From Legionellaceae bacterium UBA2794 (GTDB taxonomy: Bacteria > Pseudomonadota > Gammaproteobacteria > Legionellales > Legionellaceae): DNA of 15,660 bases. Shown here piece by piece: positions 7,678 to 14,426 of this stretch. The stretch spans positions 100,356 to 116,015 of the forward strand of contig DEHS01000092.1 in assembly GCA_002352055.1 (NCBI GenBank). Direction: 5' to 3'. The first letter of the stretch is position 1. The number at the start of each line of letters is the position of its first letter. Under the pieces are notes generated by a model. That model had not been told where the DNA came from. It saw only the letters and a list, made by a program, of their open reading frames with translations, and ran no database searches. The translations under genes and the position numbers were made by a program.

Positions 7678-8850
7678 ATGCATGACGGCGCTGTATTCTA
7701 CACGATATTTTTAATATTTGCTGGAGCTGCATTTTTTTCCACATTGGTTTTATATACAAAACAATCCCTTCTTGTTGCGTACATCCTTCTTGGTGCTGTT
7801 CTGGGTCCTTGGGGATTAAAGTTAGTCTCTGATGTAACAACAGTGCAACAAATTGGTGATATTGGAATTGTTTTTCTTTTATTCTTACTTGGACTTCACC
7901 TGCAACCGCAAAATCTGGTTCATATGTTACGAAAAGTAACCTGGATTGCTATTGTAAGCTCAGTGCTTTTTGCGGGAATGGCATACCTTATTGGGCGATG
8001 GTTTGGATTAACAGTAACTGAATCATGGGTGCTTGGCGGTGCCATGATGTTCTCCAGTACTATCATCGGTTTGAAATTGTTACCAACAACCATATTGCAT
8101 CACCAACATACTGGAGAGGTAATGATTAGCGTTTTGCTGATGCAGGACGTTATAGCGATTGTTATTCTGATTTTGATCAATGGCGCGCATCAGGGTGGGG
8201 GGTTATCTCTGGATGACCTTTTATTGGTAGGTATTGCCTTACCGGCATTATGCTTGTTTGCGTTTACTTTTGAGCGGTATATTTTAATAAAATTATTAGC
8301 TCGCTTTGATAGAACTCAGGAGTATGTATTCCTCCTTTCTATTGGCTGGTGCTTGGGATTATCTGTTTTGGCCCAAAAACTGGGTCTTTCAGAGGACATT
8401 GGAGCCTTTGTTGCTGGGGTAGCCTTGGCATCAAGTCCAATTTCCCTATTTATCGCCGAAAGTTTAAAACCATTAAGAGATTTTTTCCTGGTCATGTTTT
8501 TCTTTTCAATTGGTGCCACCTTCAATTTTGGTTTCGCAGCTCAAGTTGTAATACCAGCGGTAATTTTAGCGATACTGATTTTAGTGATAAAACCTCTCGC
8601 ATTTTATTATCTACTTGACAGAGCTGGTGAAAAAAAACAGGTTGCAAAAGAGGTTGGTATCCGATTAGGGCAAGCTAGTGAATTTTCTCTACTCGTTGCC
8701 AGTATCGCTTTAAGTACTAAATTGATTTCTGATGTGGCTTCAAATTTAATTCAAGCAACAACAATTTTAACGTTTATTGTCTCATCCTATCTTGTGGTAT
8801 TAAAGTATCCTACCCCTATAGCTTTATCTGAAAAAATGCGTAAGGATTAA
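7678..8850 (+). CDS. CPA2-family cation:proton antiporter (KefB/Na-H exchanger domain only)
   Basis: This 390-residue inner-membrane protein has about 11-13 hydrophobic helices forming a single Na/H exchanger (CPA2) domain. Typical family stretches are present: FLLFLLGLHL at 66-75, the ion-binding Gln156-Asp157 in LLMQDV, an LSEDIGAFVAG-type helix near 239-249, and RLGQASEFSLL near 330-340. It probably swaps K+ or Na+ for H+ across the inner membrane, but the ion cannot be read from the sequence. It ends shortly after the last helix, with no C-terminal RCK/TrkA-N nucleotide-binding domain, so it is not a full KefB or KefC. A GAGG motif lies 10 nt before the ATG. The AmpE-like gene starts 4 nt after the stop, so the two are likely cotranscribed and translationally coupled. 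Confidence 0.9.
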   Translation: MHDGAVFYTIFLIFAGAAFFSTLVLYTKQSLLVAYILLGAVLGPWGLKLVSDVTTVQQIGDIGIVFLLFLLGLHLQPQNLVHMLRKVTWIAIVSSVLFAGMAYLIGRWFGLTVTESWVLGGAMMFSSTIIGLKLLPTTILHHQHTGEVMISVLLMQDVIAIVILILINGAHQGGGLSLDDLLLVGIALPALCLFAFTFERYILIKLLARFDRTQEYVFLLSIGWCLGLSVLAQKLGLSEDIGAFVAGVALASSPISLFIAESLKPLRDFFLVMFFFSIGATFNFGFAAQVVIPAVILAILILVIKPLAFYYLLDRAGEKKQVAKEVGIRLGQASEFSLLVASIALSTKLISDVASNLIQATTILTFIVSSYLVVLKYPTPIALSEKMRKD

Positions 8851-8854
8851 TAAA

Positions 8855-9586
8855 ATGAAACTAATGGTTATTGTATTATGTCTGCTAAGCGAACGTTATA
8901 TGCTTCACGCCATTTCTTTTCAGCGTTTCGCATGGTTTGGAATTTATTTTTTATCTATAAAAAAATATACGGATCAAAACAATTTTTTTACTAATCCCTG
9001 GATTATTCTTGCTGCCACAATAGTACCACTAGTAGCAATTACTGCGTTCGTATATTTCATATTTCATAATATTTTATTTGGTATAATGGGATTTTTCCTC
9101 AATCTGTTTATTTTTTTATATTGTCTTGGACCGCAAAATATATTTTATCCGGTTGCGGTTAGTGATGACTCTGCTGCAGAATATTTTGCCCAGGCAAACA
9201 GTCAGTTATTTGCAGTTATATTCTGGTATATCATAGGTGGTCCCATTGTATTACTTGCTTATAGATTAATTACTTTATGTAAAAATATAGATTCAATAAG
9301 TACTCAAGCCACTCAAATAAGTAATATCCTCGAATGGCTTCCTGCCAGAATTACTTCGATTATGTATTTGGTTGTAGGTAATTTTCAACGCGCAATCCCT
9401 GCATTTATTCAATTATTCATGTCGCATCCTGAATTGAATGATAATCTGCTCTCACAGTGTGGTTTACTTGCTGTTAGAAATGAAGAAGGAACGGTACCGT
9501 TATCTGCTGCTGAAATTTTAGTTGAGCATGCCACTTTTGTTTTACTGGTTTTAATTGCTTTATTTACATTAGTAGCCTGGTTGTAA
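8855..9586 (+). CDS. ampE: AmpE-like inner-membrane protein
   Basis: This 243-residue membrane protein resembles E. coli AmpE along its length. It has an N-terminal helix followed by SERY (12-15), a helix pair at about 48-92, a FWYIIGGPIVLLAYRL helix at 123-138, the EWLPARI-type segment at 160-166 followed by YLVVGNFQRAIPAF, and a last helix from 227 to the C-terminus. AmpE belongs to the CobD/CbiB-like membrane superfamily and in enterics is encoded next to the anhydro-muropeptide amidase AmpD. It was proposed as a sensor in beta-lactamase induction, but its function is still unclear. No ampD is present here. The start is 4 nt after the antiporter stop, with AAGGA inside the end of that gene as ribosome binding site. 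In E. coli ampDE also lies close to the pdhR-aceEF-lpd operon. Confidence 0.85.
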   Translation: MKLMVIVLCLLSERYMLHAISFQRFAWFGIYFLSIKKYTDQNNFFTNPWIILAATIVPLVAITAFVYFIFHNILFGIMGFFLNLFIFLYCLGPQNIFYPVAVSDDSAAEYFAQANSQLFAVIFWYIIGGPIVLLAYRLITLCKNIDSISTQATQISNILEWLPARITSIMYLVVGNFQRAIPAFIQLFMSHPELNDNLLSQCGLLAVRNEEGTVPLSAAEILVEHATFVLLVLIALFTLVAWL

Positions 9587-9620
9587 AGTTGTATTTAATT
9601 TAACCTTTGGGAATTAAATA

Positions 9621-10013
9621 ATGAACTCTTTATTACGTTTTTTGGGTTTTATTTTGCTATCAGCACTTTCTGCCTGTACGATACAGCCACAAGCAAAAAT
9701 AAAGCCTGCGTGTCCTGTGCCTCAATGTACTATGATGTGTGCCCAGCGTTTTGAGACGTGTAGTCAACTTTGTACTAATAATTGTAAAAATTGCTCTTCC
9801 GCTTCTACTCACACATCAAGAGAAAACTTTCTAAAATACATGCATGAAAAAAGGTTGATGGGTGGATTTGTGACGCGCAGGTTGAATTCCTACCGTGATC
9901 CTCTACAATGCCGAAAAGTTACTTGTAATTGTAAAGCAGATTTAATGGCCTGTAAGCAGGGTTGCACAGGAGTAGTTCGTAAAGGACTACAAACAGTGCC
10001 TTATTGTACTTAA
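9621..10013 (+). CDS. Cysteine-rich lipoprotein of unknown function
   Basis: I do not recognise this 130-residue protein. It has a signal peptide with a good lipobox (ALSAC, lipid-bearing Cys19), so it should be exported and lipid-anchored. The mature part has 13 further cysteines at 31, 36, 40, 47, 51, 55, 58, 97, 102, 104, 111, 115 and 129. The spacing C-x6-C-x3-C occurs twice, at 40/47/51 and at 104/111/115, suggesting two related halves around a Cys-free, basic middle (59-96). The cysteines could form disulfides in the periplasm or bind metal. A GGGA motif about 8 nt upstream supports the start. It sits 34 nt after ampE and 28 nt before aceE on the same strand, with no visible terminator on either side. 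Confidence 0.82.
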   Translation: MNSLLRFLGFILLSALSACTIQPQAKIKPACPVPQCTMMCAQRFETCSQLCTNNCKNCSSASTHTSRENFLKYMHEKRLMGGFVTRRLNSYRDPLQCRKVTCNCKADLMACKQGCTGVVRKGLQTVPYCT

Positions 10014-10028
10014 AATAATTAAAATGTT

Positions 10029-10034
10029 GGGGAA
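10029..10034 (+). promoter_or_regulatory. Shine-Dalgarno site that sets the aceE start
   Basis: GGGGAA lies 7 nt before the ATG at 10042. It falls inside a longer open frame that begins at 10024, which argues for the shorter AceE starting MANEINN. Confidence 0.75.
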
Positions 10035-10041
10035 CTCTTTC

Positions 10042-12705
10042 ATGGCAAATGAAATTAATAACGACCTTGATCCTGTAGAAACACGCGAATGGCTAGATGC
10101 CCTACAAGCTGTATTTGCCACTGATGGCCCTGAACGTGGTGCTTTTCTCCTACAGCAACTTTTAAATAAAGCAAATACTGAAGGGGTAAAGTTGACCAGC
10201 TCAATAAACACACCCTATAGAAATACTATAAAAACTCACGAAGAAAAACCAATGCCACCCGATGAAGGTATTGGAAAAAGAATCAATGCATTGATTCGCT
10301 GGAACGCAGTAGCCATGGTTTTACGCGCGGGTAAATACGCCCCCGAACTAGGAGGCCATATCGCTTCCTATGCCTCATCGTCAACATTATATGAAACTGG
10401 ATTTAATTATTTCTTTAAAGGTCCAAATGGCGAAAATGGTGGGGATTTGCTTTATATTCAGGGACATTCATCGCCTGGTATTTATGCACGTGCTTTTCTG
10501 GAAGGCCGATTAAGTGAAGATAAGTTACAGAAATTCCGCCAGGAGGTCGAAGTAGATGGATTATCCTCTTATCCTCATCCTTGGTTGATGCAGGATTTTT
10601 GGCAATTTCCGACTGTGTCCATGGGATTAGGTCCGTTACAGGCAATCTATCAGGCACGATTTTTAAAGTATCTCGAAAATAGAGGTTTAATTAAGGCTGA
10701 AGGGCGTAAAGTCTGGGCATTTCTTGGTGATGGTGAGATGGATGAACCTGAATCTTTGGGTGCTCTCAGTATTGCTGCTCGAGAAAAATTGGATAATTTG
10801 ATTTTTGTGGTCAATTGTAATTTACAGCGTCTGGATGGTCCTGTTCGAGGTAATGGTAAAATCATTCAGGAGCTTGAGGGTGTATTTCGCGGTGCAGGTT
10901 GGAATGTCATTAAAGTCATATGGGGTGGCCGTTGGGATCCTTTATTTGCCAGAGATACTGAGGGATGGATGCAAAAACGGATGGAAGAATGCATCGATGG
11001 TGAATATCAGGCTTATAAAGCGAATGATGGTTCTTATGTCAGACAACATTTTTTCAACCAGTATCCTGAATTAAAGAAATTAGTTGAAAATTATTCAGAT
11101 GATGAAATTTGGCGTTTAAACAGAGGTGGGCACGATCCTCAAAAAGTTTTTGCAGCATATGCTCAGGCAGTAGAGCACAAAGGAAGTCCTACCGTTATTT
11201 TGGCTAAAACGATTAAAGGCTACGGTATGGGAGCTGCTGGCGAGGGGCAAAATATTACCCACCAACAAAAAAAGATGACTATTGATCAATTGAAAGCTTT
11301 CAGAGACAGATTTAGTATTCCAATAAGTGATGAAGAAATAGGTGATATACCTTTCTACAGACCTTCAGAAGATAGTCCGGAAATAAAATATTTGAAAAAA
11401 CAGAGGGAAGCTTTAGGTGGCTATTTACCGGCTCGTTCCACTGACGTTCCTCCATTAAAGATACCAGATTTGGCAGAATTTGCGGCAGTTACCAAAGGTT
11501 TGGGCGAGCGTGAGATTTCAACCACAATGGCATTTGTCCGGATTCTATCTATTTTATTAAAAAATAAAGAGATCAATTCACGCATTGTCCCAATAGTACC
11601 CGATGAATGTCGCACTTTTGGGATGGAAGGATTATTTAGACAAATTGGCATCTATTCACCAGTGGGACAACTTTACACGCCTGTGGATCATGAGCAAGTG
11701 ATGTATTATCGCGAAGCAAAAGATGGGCAAATTCTGGAAGAGGGTATTAATGAAGCAGGGGCGTTCTGTTCCTGGATGGCTGCAGCAACGTCGTACAGTT
11801 CGAATAAATTGGCGATGATTCCCTTTTACATTTATTATTCAATGTTTGGATTTCAACGGATTGGTGATTTAGCCTGGGCAGCAGGAGATATGCAAGCGCG
11901 GGGATTTTTATTAGGCGGCACAGCAGGAAGAACTACTCTTGCCGGTGAAGGTTTACAGCATCAGGATGGGCATAGTCATCTTTTGGCTTCAACCATACCC
12001 AACTGTATTTCATATGATCCCACTTACGCCTATGAGTTAGCTGTAATCATTCAGGATGGATTACGCCGAATGTATGAACAAATGGAAAATGTTTTTTATT
12101 ACATCACCGTAATGAATGAGAATTATGTTCATCCTGATATGCCAGAGGGAGTAGAAGAGGGTATTATCAAAGGAATGTATGTTTTAAAAAATCATCCGAA
12201 AAAATCAGCCAATCATGTACAACTAATGGGCTGTGGTACTATTCTGCGCGAGGTGATTAAAGCAGCTGAATGGTTGGAAAAAGATTATTCAATAACAGCT
12301 GATATATGGAGCGTAACCAGTTTTAACGAGCTACGGCGAGATGGTCTGGCAGCTGAACGTTATAATGCGTTGCATCCTGGTGAAAAGCAACAAGAGTCTT
12401 ATGTTGCATTGCAACTTAAAGACAAGCAAGGCCCGGTAATTGCTGCTACCGATTATATGCGTTTATATGCAGATCAAATTAGACCGTTTGTGCCTAATCG
12501 ATTTATCACTTTGGGGACTGATGGCTATGGTCGAAGTGATACACGTGAGCGTTTACGGCATTTCTTTGAAGTTGACGCGAAATTTATTGTTCTTGCTTCA
12601 TTAAATGCATTGGTTGCCGAGGGTGCTATTGATAAATCATTAGTAGAAGATGCAATCAATCGTTACCAGATTAACCCTGATAAATTAGATCCTGTAACTC
12701 ATTAG
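10042..12705 (+). CDS. aceE: Pyruvate dehydrogenase E1 component (homodimeric type)
   Basis: E1 decarboxylates pyruvate with thiamine diphosphate and passes the acetyl group to the lipoyl arms of AceF, linking glycolysis and amino-acid catabolism to acetyl-CoA. The protein is 887 residues, the same length as in E. coli. Residues known from the E. coli enzyme fall at the same numbers: His106, His142 (GHSSPG), the ThDP/Mg motif GDGEMDEPES starting at Gly229 with Asp230, and His407 in the mobile loop (EGQNITH). The ThDP motif ends near NCNLQRLDGPVRGN at 258-271, and DECRTFGMEG marks the pyrimidine domain. An in-frame ATG at 10024 would add six residues; the Shine-Dalgarno and family length favour 10042. 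No PdhR-type regulator gene is adjacent. Transcription may come from an upstream promoter shared with the antiporter, ampE and the lipoprotein gene. Confidence 0.98.
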   Translation: MANEINNDLDPVETREWLDALQAVFATDGPERGAFLLQQLLNKANTEGVKLTSSINTPYRNTIKTHEEKPMPPDEGIGKRINALIRWNAVAMVLRAGKYAPELGGHIASYASSSTLYETGFNYFFKGPNGENGGDLLYIQGHSSPGIYARAFLEGRLSEDKLQKFRQEVEVDGLSSYPHPWLMQDFWQFPTVSMGLGPLQAIYQARFLKYLENRGLIKAEGRKVWAFLGDGEMDEPESLGALSIAAREKLDNLIFVVNCNLQRLDGPVRGNGKIIQELEGVFRGAGWNVIKVIWGGRWDPLFARDTEGWMQKRMEECIDGEYQAYKANDGSYVRQHFFNQYPELKKLVENYSDDEIWRLNRGGHDPQKVFAAYAQAVEHKGSPTVILAKTIKGYGMGAAGEGQNITHQQKKMTIDQLKAFRDRFSIPISDEEIGDIPFYRPSEDSPEIKYLKKQREALGGYLPARSTDVPPLKIPDLAEFAAVTKGLGEREISTTMAFVRILSILLKNKEINSRIVPIVPDECRTFGMEGLFRQIGIYSPVGQLYTPVDHEQVMYYREAKDGQILEEGINEAGAFCSWMAAATSYSSNKLAMIPFYIYYSMFGFQRIGDLAWAAGDMQARGFLLGGTAGRTTLAGEGLQHQDGHSHLLASTIPNCISYDPTYAYELAVIIQDGLRRMYEQMENVFYYITVMNENYVHPDMPEGVEEGIIKGMYVLKNHPKKSANHVQLMGCGTILREVIKAAEWLEKDYSITADIWSVTSFNELRRDGLAAERYNALHPGEKQQESYVALQLKDKQGPVIAATDYMRLYADQIRPFVPNRFITLGTDGYGRSDTRERLRHFFEVDAKFIVLASLNALVAEGAIDKSLVEDAINRYQINPDKLDPVTH

Positions 12706-12740
12706 TTACATACCTGTTAGTCATGAGCTTACTGAATGCT

Positions 12741-12745
12741 GAGGA
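12741..12745 (+). promoter_or_regulatory. Shine-Dalgarno site that sets the aceF start
   Basis: GAGGA is 5 nt before the ATG at 12751 and inside a longer frame opening at 12736. The family N-terminus (MAKEIEVKIPDIG) confirms the downstream start. Confidence 0.75.
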
Positions 12746-12750
12746 CAATT

Positions 12751-14364
12751 ATGGCAAAAGAAATAGAAGTCAAAATCCCTGATATTGGTGGAGCCAGCGG
12801 GGTAGATGTAATTGAAATAATGGTGAAGGCAGGCGACAGAATTGAAGTTGATAGTCCTCTCATCACTCTTGAGTCTGATAAAGCCAGTATGGAAATACCT
12901 TCTCCATGTGCGGGAATTATTAGCAAGGTATCAGTTAATATTGGTGATAAAGTTGCAGAAGGTGACACTATTTTGTTAGTGAAAACAGAAAGTGAAAGTC
13001 CTTCCTCTGAAAATGCTCCAAATAAAAATGAGACCATTAAAGAAGTGGCACCAGCGCAAATTATCGAAGAAACACAACCCGTAAGCGAGAACACAAAGGT
13101 CTCTTTGCAGAAAATCTCTATTCCTGATATTGGTGGAGCTACTGAGGTTGATGTTATTGACGTATTAGTTAAACCCGGAATGACTGTTGAGAAGGATCAG
13201 GCTTTAATCACTCTGGAAGGGGACAAGGCCACTATGGATATCCCTTCTCCTTATGCCGGAATCATAAAGGAAGTTTTGATTCATATTGGGGATAAGGCTG
13301 CTCAAGGTACATCCATATTGACTCTTGAAACTTCAGACTTGGCAGAAATTACAGCTGTGAGAGATTCGCATACAAGTTCTCCTTTAGAAAACACCAAGAA
13401 ACAAGAGGAACTCGAAACCCCAGTTAAATCAGTGTCCTCTGAAAGACAATCTATCGAGCATAATGATTTACTGTCTGCTGGCCCTGCTGTTAGAAGAATG
13501 GCGAGAGAGTTAGGGGTTAACCTGAATTTAATCAAAGGAACAGGTCGTAAAACACGAATTACACGCGAAGACGTTCAAGATTATATAAAAGCCCAACTCA
13601 ATCAGAAATCTTCTGGTAATAACAGCTTAAACATACCGGCCAGCCCGGTAGTTGATTTTAGCAAATTTGGGGAAATTGAATTAAAACCTTTAAATAAAAT
13701 CAAGAAGTTAACCGGCATTAATGTACACCGCTCATGGATCACTATTCCTCATGTAACTCAGTTTGATGAAGCAGATATAACAGAACTTGAAGCTTTTCGT
13801 AAAACTGAATCTACCCGGACAAATGATTCAGGTTATAAATTAACCCTACTTGCTTTTGTATGCCGTGTCGTAAGTAAAGCACTTCAGGTCTATCCTCAAT
13901 TCAATGCATCATTAGATGCATCAGGGGATAATCTTGTCTTTAAAAAATACTGCAACATTGGTATTGCGGTTGAAACACCTAATGGCCTGGTGGTACCTGT
14001 AATTAAAAATGTTCCTCATTTGAGTGTTGTAGAGATTGCTGCTGAAATGGGAAGGTTGAGTTCAAAAGCACGGGATAAGGGATTGATGCCTGCAGATATG
14101 TCTGGAGGTTGTTTTACAATATCCAGTTTGGGTGGTATTGGTGGTACAGCCTTTACGCCAATTGTTAATAGTCCTGAAGTCGCCATACTCGGGCTATCTC
14201 GCGCTTCAATAAAACCGGTTTATGATGGGAAGGAGTTTAAACCAAGGCTAATGCTCCCCATGTCACTATCATATGATCATCGGGTTATTGATGGTGCAGA
14301 AGCAGCTCGTTTTACCAACTACATAAGTGAATGTTTAAGTGATATAAGAAGAGTTTTACTCTAA
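12751..14364 (+). CDS. aceF: Pyruvate dehydrogenase E2, dihydrolipoyl acetyltransferase
   Basis: E2 forms the core of the complex and transfers acetyl groups from lipoyl arms to CoA. The 537 residues comprise lipoyl domain 1 (about 3-77, lipoyl Lys44 in ESDKASM), lipoyl domain 2 (about 118-192, Lys159 in EGDKATM) and the peripheral subunit-binding domain (about 242-279, AGPAVRRMARELGV). The catalytic domain runs from about 308 to the end, with the HRVIDG motif (His510, Asp514). E. coli AceF has three lipoyl domains; this one has two. The linkers are Ser/Glu/Thr/Lys-rich rather than the usual Ala/Pro-rich. The frame opens 15 nt earlier, but the start at 12751 has the ribosome binding site and the family N-terminus. 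It is 45 nt after aceE with no terminator between. Confidence 0.97.
   Translation: MAKEIEVKIPDIGGASGVDVIEIMVKAGDRIEVDSPLITLESDKASMEIPSPCAGIISKVSVNIGDKVAEGDTILLVKTESESPSSENAPNKNETIKEVAPAQIIEETQPVSENTKVSLQKISIPDIGGATEVDVIDVLVKPGMTVEKDQALITLEGDKATMDIPSPYAGIIKEVLIHIGDKAAQGTSILTLETSDLAEITAVRDSHTSSPLENTKKQEELETPVKSVSSERQSIEHNDLLSAGPAVRRMARELGVNLNLIKGTGRKTRITREDVQDYIKAQLNQKSSGNNSLNIPASPVVDFSKFGEIELKPLNKIKKLTGINVHRSWITIPHVTQFDEADITELEAFRKTESTRTNDSGYKLTLLAFVCRVVSKALQVYPQFNASLDASGDNLVFKKYCNIGIAVETPNGLVVPVIKNVPHLSVVEIAAEMGRLSSKARDKGLMPADMSGGCFTISSLGGIGGTAFTPIVNSPEVAILGLSRASIKPVYDGKEFKPRLMLPMSLSYDHRVIDGAEAARFTNYISECLSDIRRVLL
12757..12981 (+). repeat. Lipoyl-domain repeat, copy 1 in aceF
   Basis: This encodes AceF residues 3-77 and is repeated 345 nt downstream (115 codons). 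Both copies share GATATTGGTGGAGC and the Asp-Lys-Ala lipoylation site. It is an ancient in-frame domain duplication, clearly diverged at DNA level. Confidence 0.85.
13102..13326 (+). repeat. Lipoyl-domain repeat, copy 2 in aceF
   Basis: This is the second copy of the lipoyl domain (AceF residues 118-192, lipoyl Lys159). It is in the same frame and at a constant offset from copy 1, with no gaps needed around the lipoyl lysine. Confidence 0.85.
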
Positions 14365-14376
14365 TGGGTTCTTAAG

Positions 14377-14405
14377 TTTTCAATAAATAACAGTCAATAT
14401 ATAAA
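14377..14405 (+). promoter_or_regulatory. Possible internal promoter for lpd
   Basis: TTTTCA (14377-14382) and TATAAA (14400-14405) are exactly 17 nt apart in the 62-nt gap between aceF and lpd. A start site near 14412 would leave a very short leader that still contains the lpd ribosome binding site. An own promoter for lpd would fit its use by other 2-oxoacid dehydrogenases, as in E. coli. The DNA is AT-rich, so this is tentative. Confidence 0.35.
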
Positions 14406-14426
14406 ATATTTTAAAAGAGGCTTGCA

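Noticed and set aside
12729..13094. A 121-codon open frame on the minus strand opposite aceF.
   Set aside because: It lies inside the lipoyl domain 1 and linker coding region of aceF, which is certain, and its product looks like a Ser/Ile-rich antisense shadow.
14406..14416. An AT-only palindrome around AAAATATTTT before lpd, considered as a terminator.
   Set aside because: It has no GC stem, so it would not form a stable hairpin; it is more likely promoter-adjacent AT-rich DNA.
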